Made by a program: the position numbers and the translations under genes. Source: Sipunculus nudus (taxonomy: Eukaryota; Annelida; Sipuncula; Golfingiida; Sipunculidae). Taken from it: a DNA stretch of 64,000 nucleotides. The DNA lies in contig CM049310.1 in NCBI GenBank assembly GCA_026874595.1, forward strand, positions 8,368,001 to 8,432,000, written 5' to 3'. The notes under the pieces are model-generated. The model ran no database searches, had not been told where the DNA came from, and worked only from the letters and a program-made list of their open reading frames with translations. Shown piece after piece: positions 24,601-33,134 of the stretch. How positions within the stretch are numbered: position 1 is the first letter of the stretch; each line of letters opens with the position of its first letter.

Positions 24601-27355
24601 GTGTAGACTCGCGCACTGCGGCTTCTCTCCACGGTGCTCTCAACTGGGCCGCGTCTTTCATCCCGTTCGGCCGCCTGTACCTGCGTCCGATTCAGTCTAT
24701 CTTGCGCCGTCACGGCCTTCTCCAGTTAACCTCGGTTCGTCCTACGATCCTCCCGTTTCGGCGCACCTGGCGGTCCCTTCGTCCCTGGATGGACCTTTCC
24801 TTTCTCCTGCGCGGCATTCCTTTTTCTAGGGATGTCGATTGCACCGTCTATACCGATGCGTCTCTCCTCGGTTGGGGGGCCCATCTCGCCGATCTTCGCG
24901 CTTCCGGGATCTGGTCCCCGTTGGGACGTCTGCTCCATATTGATATCCTCGAACTGCGTGCCGTCCGTCGCGCGATCTCCCACTGGTCTCCCCGCTTGAT
25001 CGGCCGTCGCATTATCATCCGGACCGACAATACCTCGGTTGTGGCTTATATCAACCAGCAGGGAGGTACTTGGTCTCCCTCGCTCATGCAGGAGACTTAC
25101 CTTTTGTTCGATCTATGCCTCTCTCTCCGGGCATCAGTTCGTGCCTCCCATCTTCCGGGCGTGTCGAACATCCTAGCGGACACCTTTTCCCGTCATCCGG
25201 CGTCTCTTCCTTCCCCGCCGCTCCTTCCGCTCCCGGTTATTCGGAGTGTTTTCGCTCGCCTGAGGCGGCCGGAATTCGGTCTGTTCGATTTTCCGTCCCC
25301 CCCCCCCCTTCTCGTGCCTTCCGAGACGCGTCTCCGTCCCCTCGCGACCGTCTCCCCGACACGCTGCCGTCCGGGTGGTCTCACCGGTTTCTCTTTGCGT
25401 TTCCGGCGCCTCCCTATCCGCCGTGTCCTTCTCCGCTTGTCCCGCGCGGACCGGACTACCCTGCTTCTCATCCTCCCGTTTCAACCTGCGGCTCCCTGGT
25501 TCCTCGATGGCGCTCGCTTCTCTCTCGCCCCCCGCTGATACTACCGCTCCACATCGCGCTCCTGTCGTTCCCTCGAGCGCCTCGCCCGTTCGGTCGTGCC
25601 CTCTATGCGCATGCATGCTCTCCTTGGACACCTCAAGGATCAGGGCATTTCAAGTCCGGCTGCTCTCCTTGCCTCGGCTCCCCGTCGCCGTTCTTCGGAC
25701 CGCCTCTATGACTCCCGGTGGCATCTCTTCACGGAGTGGACGTCTTCCCGCGGAATCTCCCCTTTAGGTCCGTTGCTTGCGGCTGTTTTGGATTTTTTCG
25801 TGTTCTTACTGCAGGATATACAATTATCCTATCCCTCTCTGCGTGGCTATCGCGCCGCCCTGCTGTCGGTGCTCCGTCCGCTGGGTCACGATCGTGTCCT
25901 TCATCACCCGTTGGTGTCGGACTTTCTCCAGGGGGTTCATGCCCATGCGTCTCGTCCTCGGTCTGTTGCGCCTTCCTGGCGCCTGGACGTTGTCTTATGT
26001 CACCTCCGGGAACCCCTTATGAGCCGTTGCGTTCGGCCCATCTTCTCCATTTGTCTCGGAACACGGTTTTCCTCCTCGCTCTTGCCTCGGCCGGTCGCCG
26101 TTCTGAGCTCCATGCCCTTGTGGCTGATTCGTAATTCACGCAATTTGTGGCCGACGCTTCGTCGGCCACCCTACATTTTCCTCCGGACTTTTATAGGAAA
26201 ATTCAAAGTTTCGATGCCCTCCATCTGCTTGGCCCCTTCCGGCACTCCCTAACGGCCCGTACCGTTATGGGGCTACCAATTGCCCGGTTCGTGCGTTGCG
26301 TTATTATCTACACGCTACTCATTCTGTACGGAGGGGGGGCGCAGAAGTTGTTTATTTCTACAAAAGTCACATCTTCCAATAAGGAGATTAGCCCTATCAC
26401 CATTAGTGCGTGGCTCACAGCTACTATCGTCGCCGCATATGAATCAGCTTCTCAATCCACATTAGACCAACTTCACTTCAAGGCCATGACATTCGAGCTA
26501 TTTCGACTTCCTTGGCCCATTTCTCCGGGATCTCACCTAATCAGTTGGTCAAGAAGGGATACTGGAAATCCCCATCTACGTTCACACGCTTCTATCTGAA
26601 GATGTTCCGCTCCAGGCTTCGGGCCTCTACTCCATGGGCCCTGTGATCGCGTCGGGTGAGGTCCTACAATTTTCCAGGCCATCTTATTCCTCTACGTCGG
26701 TTCCGCCACCGACGTCGTCTGCTGCTCCATCACAGCACTGTGATTCCTCGTTCCAGCGTTACAGGTAAGTGCTCCCTCCCCAAGGCATGTCTGTTTTTTT
26801 CTCATTAATACAGAAACAGCTCACAATTATGTTTACGTAATAAAACCCCCCCATTCCCTCCCTGTGAATGGTGGTTTTGTTAGTAAACTGTTGTGAGCTT
26901 TTCTGTATTACAAACATCGCTCCCTCCCAGTCCTCTTCCTTACGCCTTCAAAAATGTGATTATGGGTAACGGAAGTGTGACCTAGATACACGAGAACGAG
27001 GCGGGATGGGCCATAATAGGCCCAATAAGGGAAAATTTTCGGTTGGCTTACTCTGGCGTATAAACTTTAACAGAGAAAATTCTCATTAATACAGAAAAGC
27101 TCACAACAGTTTACTAACAAAACCACCATTCACAGGGAGGGAATGGCGGGGTTCTAACAGGTGAAACAATAAGTGACCAGTTTTTCAGCTGCATGTGTAA
27201 TAATGTAGATCTGCTTTTTACTAAATGGATAATAGCTTAATAAGTTCAAAAATCAAAATATATTTCATATTTCAGGAAACAGTCGGCGAGCTGCTCACTT
27301 GGAGGCCAAAGGAGGAAAGAAGGGGAAAGCTAGTAAAGTTTGTATCATACAGTGA
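8564..27355 (+). CDS. INPP5E: inositol polyphosphate 5-phosphatase E (INPP5E), 11 coding exons
   Basis: Spliced CDS: 8564-9648, 11351-11474, 11916-12013, 12816-12940, 13698-13820, 14011-14115, 17159-17329, 17974-18086, 18526-18662, 19950-19996, 27276-27355. All junctions are GT-AG and in phase, giving 2208 nt and 735 residues (the human protein is about 644). The N-terminal half is polar and disordered-looking. The phosphatase domain runs from about residue 380 to 690: TWNM 396-399, QE 430-431, SH 515-516, GDLNFR 567-572, SYTDRVL 646-652 and SDHRP 675-679. The tail has FDRGVYL (702-708), matching the ciliary targeting motif FDRxLYL, and a farnesylation-type CAAX box, CIIQ. The family removes the 5-phosphate of PI(4,5)P2 and PI(3,4,5)P3 in the ciliary membrane, and human mutations cause Joubert syndrome. 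Function here is by homology; no residue expected for catalysis is missing. Confidence 0.93.
9649..11350 (+). other. INPP5E intron holding a MITE
   Basis: Intron between the N-terminal exon and the first phosphatase exon. Apart from the TA-flanked element at 10720-11301 I see no structure in it. Confidence 0.7.
10720..11301. mobile_element. TA-flanked MITE with inverted ends
   Basis: The ends CCATATTTCCTTGATCAGA (left) and TCTGATCAAGGAAACATGG (right) are inverted repeats with one mismatch. Each is flanked by TA, as expected for the Tc1/mariner/pogo group. It is 582 bp with no transposase ORF, so non-autonomous. It lies wholly inside an INPP5E intron, and its right end is 49 bp before the next exon. 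Confidence 0.8.
11351..11474 (+). CDS. INPP5E: INPP5E exon: start of phosphatase domain
   Basis: Encodes residues 362-403, including the ERYFPD-like LQRYFPDRK segment and the TWNM strand that opens the 5-phosphatase domain. The acceptor is TTGCAG|G and the donor is AGG|gtcagt. Phase 2 on entry and phase 0 on exit fit both neighbours. Confidence 0.88.
11916..12013 (+). CDS. INPP5E: INPP5E exon: metal-binding QE motif
   Basis: Encodes residues 404-435 plus the split Arg436. It contains [11 protein letters not shown] and the strand YIIATQES, whose Glu431 corresponds to the Mg-binding Glu of the APE/5-phosphatase fold. The donor is CAG|gtaagg. Confidence 0.9.
12816..12940 (+). CDS. INPP5E: INPP5E exon
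   Basis: Encodes residues 436-477, with the W-E-x-x-L/I-Q-E helix and the [20 protein letters not shown] core strands typical of INPP5E. The acceptor is AACAG|G and the donor is CAG|gtaact. Confidence 0.9.
13698..13820 (+). CDS. INPP5E: INPP5E exon: KTKGA and SH motifs
   Basis: Encodes residues 478-518, including [24 protein letters not shown] and the split Pro519. KTKGA and the SH pair are standard 5-phosphatase signatures. The acceptor is CAATAG|TT and the donor is ACAC|gtaagt. Confidence 0.9.
14011..14115 (+). CDS. INPP5E: INPP5E exon
   Basis: Encodes residues 520-553 ([10 protein letters not shown] and L-P-R-E-V). The donor is CAAG|gtggga. It ends in phase 1, which joins in frame to the exon at 17159 and also to the candidate exon at 16790. 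Confidence 0.85.
14566..16570. mobile_element. 2-kb TIR element with TA flanks, non-autonomous
   Basis: Starts CCGTAAAAGTCGTTGCAGAA and ends with the reverse complement (perfect over about 23 bp), with TA on each side (14564-14565 and 16571-16572). Inside each end a GCGACTTGTA motif recurs. The TA target and the ends suggest the IS630-Tc1-mariner/pogo group. It is 2,005 bp, but no frame encodes a DDE transposase; the longest frames (near 15519-15929 and 16114-16389) show no such motif. It lies within an INPP5E intron and makes up two thirds of it. Confidence 0.85.
16790..16890 (+). CDS. candidate alternative INPP5E exon with in-frame stop
   Basis: A strong acceptor (TTTATTTTTTCACAACAG ending at 16789) is followed by a frame that is in phase with the exon ending at 14115. 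It codes about 33 residues ([16 protein letters not shown]...) and stops at TGA 16888-16890. No good donor follows: GAAT|gttgat at 16885 would keep frame but is weak. Skipping the segment gives the expected loop length, so the main transcript should omit it. If used, it would truncate the enzyme before GDLNFR. RNA evidence is needed. Confidence 0.3.
17159..17329 (+). CDS. INPP5E: INPP5E exon: catalytic GDLNFR
   Basis: Encodes residues 555-610 with [19 protein letters not shown]. Asp568 and Asn570 are the conserved active-site pair. The acceptor is TTTGCAG|AT and the donor is CAAG|gtaaac. Confidence 0.92.
17974..18086 (+). CDS. INPP5E: INPP5E exon: substrate-binding loop
   Basis: Encodes residues 611-648 with [15 protein letters not shown] and RIPSYT. 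The KPTYKYD loop contacts the inositol phosphates in this family. The exon ends exactly at ACA|gtaggt, leaving Asp649 to the next exon. Confidence 0.92.
18526..18662 (+). CDS. INPP5E: INPP5E exon: DRVLFR and SDHRPV
   Basis: Encodes residues 649-693, from the DRVL motif to the catalytic SDHRPV (His677) and RPGRD. The donor GACAA|gtcagt makes a split Asn694 with the next exon, giving RPGRDNIPL, the expected INPP5E sequence. The open frame that continues past the donor is intronic. Confidence 0.92.
18843..19272 (+). mobile_element. tRNA-derived SINE with 19-bp target duplication
   Basis: The tRNA-like head at about 18845-18915 has an A-box-like CTCAGGGGTAGAGCGC and a B box GGTTCGAATCTC. A SINE body and an A-rich tail ending near 19272 follow. 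The 19-bp ATATATCAAGTGAAGCAAC is found exactly on both sides (18824-18842 and 19273-19291). This perfect long duplication marks a LINE-mobilised and fairly recent insertion. It lies in the INPP5E intron in the sense orientation. A related 3' body fragment is at 57620-57720. Confidence 0.88.
19950..19996 (+). CDS. INPP5E: INPP5E exon: ciliary-targeting-like FDRGVYL
   Basis: A 47-nt exon encoding residues 695-709 plus the split Gly710. Contains FDRGVYL, matching the FDRxLYL ciliary targeting sequence described for vertebrate INPP5E apart from Val for Leu. The acceptor is TTGACAG|T and the donor is GAAG|gtaaga. Confidence 0.9.
20247..21572 (+). repeat. element with about 4 tandem 300-bp units and hairpin end
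   Basis: Units of about 301 bp repeat from roughly 20400 to 21490, with starts near 20396, 20696, 20999 and 21300. Each contains 'aataggtcaaggtcaccc', 'gagatatcccgctcac' and 'ggtggcgcc'. The block ends with a GGAC microsatellite (about 21498-21522) and a hairpin (AGCCC..TCAGCC and GGCTGAGGGCT, about 21541-21570), then A. The left end near 20271 has AGCCCTCAGCC, inverted relative to the right end. The layout fits pearl/Helentron-like elements. It sits in the last INPP5E intron, 30 bp before the DIRS element. Confidence 0.8.
21626..21780 (+). repeat. left inverted terminal repeat of DIRS element
   Basis: Reverse complement of 26951-27106 with only a few differences; landmarks are CCAACCGAAAATTTTCCC and CACACTTCCGTTACCC. 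The outermost left bases (about 21604-21625) differ from the right end, as is usual for DIRS. Confidence 0.9.
21901..23840 (+). pseudogene. DIRS Gag-like ORF1, frameshifted
   Basis: ATG at 21901 opens [17 protein letters not shown]. The zinc-finger-like continuation ([20 protein letters not shown]) is in another frame, so a frameshift lies near 21945-21965. The central part is Pro/Ser/Gly-rich. Near 23300-23400 a helical stretch ([18 protein letters not shown]) is readable. The last segment, in the frame of 23478-23840, ends in an Arg/Gly/Ser-rich tail ([13 protein letters not shown]) and TGA. The Cys pattern at the front and basic tail match DIRS Gag proteins as I know them. The role would be nucleocapsid; it is broken here. 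Confidence 0.65.
23841..25200 (+). pseudogene. DIRS reverse transcriptase-RNase H, frameshifted
   Basis: Reverse transcriptase pieces: [12 protein letters not shown] near 24107-24142, the YLDD active site at 24358-24369, and [11 protein letters not shown] near 24490-24520. These lie in different frames with stops between, so at least two frameshifts are present. RNase H is intact in the frame of 24519: [11 protein letters not shown] near 24852, LELRAVRRA near 24949, [15 protein letters not shown] near 25023, and [15 protein letters not shown] near 25150. This RNase H layout is characteristic of the DIRS/Ngaro group. The frame continues to 25538 with Pro/Arg-rich sequence and no recognisable methyltransferase. 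Confidence 0.85.
25596..26645 (+). pseudogene. DIRS tyrosine recombinase, frameshifted
   Basis: The N-terminal core-binding region ([15 protein letters not shown]..., [17 protein letters not shown]) is in the frame of 25596. The first catalytic Arg box ([14 protein letters not shown]) lies at about 26078-26120 in another frame. The HDIR box (His-x-x-Arg) is at 26485-26496 and the catalytic Tyr ([13 protein letters not shown] at 26593-26595) is 36 codons later in the same frame. All four residues of the R-H-R-Y set are present in the DNA, but at least two frame changes separate them. The intact enzyme would integrate the circular cDNA. Confidence 0.85.
26801..26910 (+). repeat. internal complementary region of DIRS element
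   Basis: The first half (about 26801-26847) is the reverse complement of the left terminus at 21604-21650. The second half (about 26848-26910) is the reverse complement of the right terminus near 27090-27152. The two termini therefore sit side by side, as needed to template closure of the circular intermediate. Confidence 0.88.
26951..27106 (+). repeat. right inverted terminal repeat of DIRS element
   Basis: Inverted partner of 21626-21780. The unique right extremity (about 27107-27152) follows and is matched only by the internal complementary region. Confidence 0.9.
27276..27355 (+). CDS. INPP5E: INPP5E last coding exon with CAAX box
   Basis: After the acceptor ATTTCAG, the phase set by the 19950-19996 exon gives a basic tail ([18 protein letters not shown]) ending SKVCIIQ and TGA at 27353-27355. 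CIIQ is a CAAX box. Gln at the last position favours farnesylation, as for vertebrate INPP5E. The upstream polybasic stretch should help membrane binding. A longer open frame across the same bases (27225-27488) is in the wrong phase. Confidence 0.9.
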
Positions 27356-28380
27356 GCATGCATGGAAGATTCCTCAAACTTCGCGTCGAACAATCCATAG
27401 TGTCAGTACTCCATGGTCTGAAGAGGGGAGTGTACTAGTCTGCCGCACGCTATGCAAATTGGTGACCTTGACCTTCATGTCTCAATAGATTTCAATCACC
27501 ATGCTGTATTCAGTACAGCAGTGGCCTCAGAATTGATCCTATTATCTATTCTTTTCCTTCAATTCAATGCTCTATGCATCCCTTACTTCAGTAGTAAATT
27601 TCAGACTTTCCTATCAAAGCAAATACTTTACCACACTGAATGGATGTTAGTAAATTTCACCAGGTAAAGGAACTATGTAGCTCGCCCTCTGTTCATCACA
27701 GCCTTTTTATGCAAGTTTATCATTCTACTAGCAGGTGTTGAAACCAGATCTAGGTTACCTACATGATAAACAGCCCCGACATCATGGCATCTCAGTCAAA
27801 TTAGACAGTTCACAGAGGGCTTCAGGGTGATACATCCAAAAATACAATTGCATTGAGGGGCTGCAATTAAGTGCGTTGATTATTTGATGCATAGTTGCAC
27901 TCCTACCAATGGATGTGTTTGTGTTAGGCCTGTGATTTGTGTGGAGCCTTAGAATCGATTCAGTTTATCAATTCTTTACCTTCCATTTGATTCATGATTC
28001 AATTATTATACTTAATTTTCAGACTTTTTTGTCAATAAAATTTTATATTTTACCACAATGGATGGCAGTTAATTTTAGTAAGTAATGGAAAAATATAGTT
28101 GGTCCTCTGTTCGTCGCCACCATTTTCATTTCTATGCGAGTGGAGTACTTTATGAGCGAGAGCTGAAGCTATATATTTTGAGCACATACACAATAAAATC
28201 TCACATTGCTGTGTGCTCCATCAAAGTTGGCAGCTCATTAATGGATTTGGAGTAGTGCTTCCATAAAAAAATAATCAAAACGAATCAATTCGGAGGTAAA
28301 GAAAAGTTTACAGTGTAATCCAGGGGTTTCAATTCAGTGCATTGATTATTCCATTAATTGTTACACCCCTAGTCTGTGTG
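27356..28380 (+). other. INPP5E 3' UTR/downstream, with old duplicated repeat
   Basis: Two diverged direct copies of about 450 bp lie at roughly 27500-27905 and 27965-28375. Both contain 'cctctgttc', 'actttaccaca/ttttaccaca', 'tggatg', and an end close to 'gttgattatt'. The right end (GTTACACCCCTAG) resembles decayed hAT ends. AATAAA at 28034-28039 is a possible polyadenylation signal 680 nt after the stop codon; nothing confirms its use. Confidence 0.35.
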
Positions 28381-29690
28381 AGTGCAAACATATTTCAGTC
28401 AGAGTACAAGAAGGAACATGAAACAACTATATCCTTGATGACACTACTCTGATGTCATTTTATCTTGGACTTTCTTAGTTTCACACTTTATGCAAAAACT
28501 GCTCCAACAAACATGGCATTGTGGTTCACGGACACACTTAGTTGGTTACTACCAAATTAATGATACAAGCAGTTTTACAAATATATAGGCATATATACGC
28601 ACATTGCTTTTAAGTTCAGTTAATTTAGAAATTGTGCCATTTGATTGACCAGTTACTATTTTACACATTTCAGTTCATATTTGTTCTGTCAGTATTTTAA
28701 TTAAATTCATAATCATCAAAATCAGTCACATAGCTAGTACATGCTGTCCAGTGTGACAGTAATGAAATATATATGATTATGGTTGAAATATCTGCTCAGA
28801 AAGTGTTTGTTTATGTATGATTCTGTATCAATATTTATTTCCAGTATTTATAAATATAAATATTGTATTATTGCACCAGTAGTATGAAGTGTGTGTGGCA
28901 TTTCTCTTTTTTACATAAATCAAACTAAATTTATAATTGTTCAAATCTTTGTAATGATGATCTCAATTAACTGAAAATTAATGAAATATCAGAAAATTCT
29001 TATACATATGTATACACCAGTGAATACATCAGTATTTACAGCTTAGAATACAGGTAAACTGTTACACTAAGCAGGAAAAAGGTCTGGTGTATGTTTGCAA
29101 AAAAATCAAAATGTAAAAAATAATTGTATGTTTGTGCACTGACGTGCTTCCTTTTATACTTGATGTACAAAATGTATCATAAGATTGTTATGATATTTGG
29201 TAAGAACATTACACATAAGCTTTGCACAGATAGATTAGGGATACACATGCATATACAACATGCAGTAATGTTTAAGTATGATAATCATCATGACATCTTA
29301 AATTAATGAATGTCATGTTTTGCAAAACACTAAATTTATAGTGGAGCAGATAGTATTTGAGTATGTATTTATTTATTTTTAAATTTAGTAAGTTGAATGT
29401 ATTACAATTTCATTGAATTTCAGTAATTATATTAACATTGTTTTCATAATTATTGGTTTACACTGATATCCTGAAATCTGTTTCCTTTTAATTATTTTTA
29501 TATTCACTGTATATTTCTATATAACAATAATAACCTGGAATCCTTTTATTTTACACTGTTCTACAACTTAAGGCTAAAAGCCATGTAGTGGATCACCTTA
29601 ATTTATTGATAGGACTACATACAATAAATTTGTATTAGTTCAGACATCTACCACATGGTACCATGAAACAAAAATTACTCATTCACACTA
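28381..29690. other. no gene recognised
   Basis: AT-rich sequence without a supported exon or clear repeat. It may still include INPP5E 3' UTR. Confidence 0.45.
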
Positions 29691-30960
29691 CCCTTTCACA
29701 TGACAGGTTTACCAAGGGACTGTCAACTAATAGGACCACACATTGGGCCATGGGACTGTCAACTCACTGGACCACATATAAGACCATTGGACTGTCTATT
29801 CATAGGACCACAGATTGGATCATGGGACTGTCTATTCACAGGACCACATATAAGACCATTGGACTGTCTGTTTATAGTACCACAAATTGGACCATTGGAC
29901 TGACTATTCATAGTACCACAAATTGGACCATTGGAAGGTCTATTCACAGATACGGCCATTTCACTGTCTATTCACTGGACCACATATAAGACCATTGGAC
30001 TGTCTATTTATAGTACCACAGATTGGACCATGGGACTGACTATTCATAGTACCACAAATTGGACCATTGGAAGGTCTATTCACAGATAAGGCCATTTCAC
30101 TGTCTATTCACTGGATTCACTAGTCAATTTATAGGACCACAAATTGGACCATGGGATGGTCTATTCAAAGGACCACAGATGGGACCATGGGACTATTCAT
30201 AGAACCACAGATTAGACTATCTGACTGTTTATTCATAGGACCACAGGTTGGACCATGGGACTGTCTATTCACATGACACACTTAAGCACTGTGGGACTGT
30301 CTATTCACAGTACTAAGATTAGATCATGGGATGGTCTAGCCTTAAGACCACAGATTTGACCATGGCTGTCTTTATACAGGACATACATAAGCACTGTTGG
30401 ACGGTCTATTCATAGAACCACAGATTAGACCATCTGACTGTCTATTCATAGGACCACAGATTGGATCTTGGGACTATCTCTTCATACAACCACAGCTTTG
30501 ACCATCTGACTGTCTATTCATAGGACCACAGATTGGATCCTGGGGCTATCTCTTCATAGAACCACAGATTTGACCATCTGACTGTCTATTCATAGGACTA
30601 CAGATTGGATCCTGGGACTGTCTCTTCATAGAACCACAGATTTGACCATCTGACTGTATATTCATAGAACCACAGATTAGACCATCTGACTGTCCATTCA
30701 TTGGACCACATATTTGACCATGGGACTGTCTATTCTCATGATAGTACACTTGAGCACTGTGGGACTGTCTATTCACAGGACCACAGGTTAGACCATCTAA
30801 CTGTCTATTCATAGAACCACCAATTAGACCATCTGACTGCTTATTCATAGGACCACAGGTGAGACCATCTTGCTGTGTAATCATAGGACCATATATAAAA
30901 CCACGGGACTGTTTGTTCACAGGAATGCTACTAAATGACCACAGGACAGTTTATTTACAG
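29690..30960. repeat. minisatellite, 36-bp unit, about 33 copies
   Basis: The unit is close to 'ggactgtctattcataggaccacagattggaccatg' (36 bp; first 18 bases GGACTGTCTATTCATAGG). Copies diverge mainly at single bases, with some 5-6 bp insertions. Because 36 is a multiple of 3, long frames are open on both strands (29663-29989 + and 30546-30920 -). These are products of the periodicity, not evidence of genes. Confidence 0.93.
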
Positions 30961-33134
30961 GCCCACTGACAGATCCCAGGGTTAAGTCACAGGATTAGAG
31001 CCAGGGCTCCACAGGAAGAACCATAATACTGTAAAAAAAGACAAGTCTGGGAATGCCAGGATACATTATTTATAGGGCCACAGCCAGCATTATGATAATG
31101 ATAATGCATATATATTAATGGAATACATGTGTTTTAAGAATTTAAAACTTATTGTATATTGGGTCCAAGGTGGGAATAGTGGTTATATTTGTAAGATTTT
31201 CCTGCAGGTTATTGATACTGTCACCCACATATCTACACGCAATAAAAATCAGTGGGAGCAGAGAGGGCAGCAAAGTCACATGAGGATCATTAACATTGCA
31301 TGCTTTTTTGATGTGTATTTATATATAGAGAACATTATTAGTTACTAAGAGAAAGCAAGCTAATGTTATAACCCACCTTGTTTAAGGCTACTCAATTCTT
31401 ATCTGGCACTAATGATACTTGCTAATTTAGTGTGACTCGGGTTTAAATCAGTTATATTTCTCAGATTTTGAATCCAGTAATTGTATTCTTATTTCTGTCT
31501 TTTGGGAACTCATTTATCTTAATGCCATTTGGCATAAAGGTAGCTTACCTTAAACTCATTAGAGAGGCACAAAAAAATGGCTGTAACTTGTGCTAAGGTG
31601 ATGGAATGTGGGGCACCCATAAAAAAATTACTGTGAAAGCTGATATGATACTCACAGTAACTGACATAGCATTTGACCCTGTCCAGATGCTGATAGTGAA
31701 ATTATACATAATTTTACTATTTTTTATCTGGAAAAAGTGAAGCTAGGGGTGAATTTTTGCACTCCACTTCACTAGGGCTGATACGGGTAGAAAAATTTTG
31801 CCTCAGAAATGAGAGCTGTTAACAGACTCAAGTACATACTAAGTACCATGTCAGCACATTGCAGCAAAATATTTCAGAATACAAAAATATGTTATACACT
31901 TTTAAGCAGCTGAATGATCAGCTTGAATTTGATACTGTGGCTTGAATTTGTACCCAGACTGGTTTTTGTATTTGTATGCTGGTATATACAAGCACGCAAG
32001 TCCTGGTTTGGACTCGAGTGACCAAACAGGGTAACCTGACTGGAGAATTCAAAATTTTCCAAACAACAAGGCACCCCACCTGTACAGGCCTGTGTATAGA
32101 TATACATGAGCCACCGTGGTAGATGAAGCAATTACAAGAAGGTCCTTGTAGGATTCTGCTTAAAATATTTTTAGTTTTTAGATTATTGTGTCAGACTATC
32201 AAATACAAAAATAGATAGCACTCGGTGGACCACATACATCCACCAAAGCAAACCATCCTTCTGGATGAGCTATATATCATGGGATTTCCAACTAAAATTT
32301 AATGTGGTCTTCCCTGTGGTCCCAGCCCTCCACAGATTTTCATGGAAATTGAGCAGTATTTGCATAATCTTGTTAACAGACAGGTAAACAGACACAGGTG
32401 ACAGGGGTTTAAACCGTATTTGTCAGCATGCAGAACAGCAGGAGAGGCCACTTTAACATGGTTATGATTATATACTTCACTCCTGTACAGGTACACAATG
32501 TTTTAAATGTACAGGAGCACATACAATGCACAGCTTAGTATCAAATGAATGAATGAAATACAGGGAACTCATTGTAACTGTGATATGTCTGTTAGCAGAC
32601 TTTTTTATTGTGCAAATCATGTTCAGATACTAGATTTATATTAAATGTATATTTATTCTGATCCATTATGATAAATTGAAGCGTTGTCTACACATTTGCT
32701 TTTTGACAACCCCTCATCGAGACTAATCATTTGCCATGTGCCTGAACAGAGACATTATGAATTATGTAAAAACTGTATATGTTTTTGTTTCTCTAATTAT
32801 AATTAATTATTGTACTTATTGCTGCAAGGGATGCATGCATGCTTCAGATGTGTGTCATAGAGGGGTTGTTTGTTATGTTTCCTCATTTGTTGAATGTCAC
32901 TAAAATGCTTTTTTTATATAAAGAAATATATCGCTAAATTGTGTTGAACATTATTTTGTGTGTGTGTGTGTGTTTTAGAGTTACAATATTGCCCATGGAA
33001 TAACAGTGTGGTTGCATACAGGGAAGAAAAGATTCAAGAAAGCATGGACTGAATAATTATAATTAATATTACTGTCAAGTCAATGCATAATAATCTGAAA
33101 CCAATAACACTGGTGGGATGTTATTTACCACAAC
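30961..33134. other. no gene recognised
   Basis: AT-rich intergenic sequence. A (GT)n microsatellite lies at about 32956-32973. No exon or mobile-element boundary could be supported. Confidence 0.45.

Larger units (their letters stand above)
21604..27152 (+). mobile_element. DIRS1-like tyrosine-recombinase retrotransposon, decayed
   Basis: A 5.5-kb GC-rich insert in the last INPP5E intron. It has inverted terminal repeats (about 21626-21780 against 26951-27106) and an internal complementary region at 26801-26910. That region's two halves are the reverse complements of the left extremity (from about 21604) and the right extremity (to about 27152), as in the circle-junction model for DIRS elements. 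Between them, in order, are a zinc-finger/basic Gag-like region, reverse transcriptase, RNase H and a tyrosine recombinase. Several frameshifts and stops make it non-coding now. It is in sense orientation to the host gene and ends about 120 bp before the CAAX exon. No flanking duplication is seen, as expected for recombinase-mediated insertion. Confidence 0.92.

Noticed and set aside
27225-27488. 87-residue ORF overlapping the last INPP5E exon
   Set aside because: It is in the wrong phase relative to the upstream exon; the correct phase gives the CAAX tail and a stop at 27353.
29663-29989. 108-residue repeat protein
   Set aside because: It arises from the 36-bp minisatellite period; the - strand is open to the same extent.
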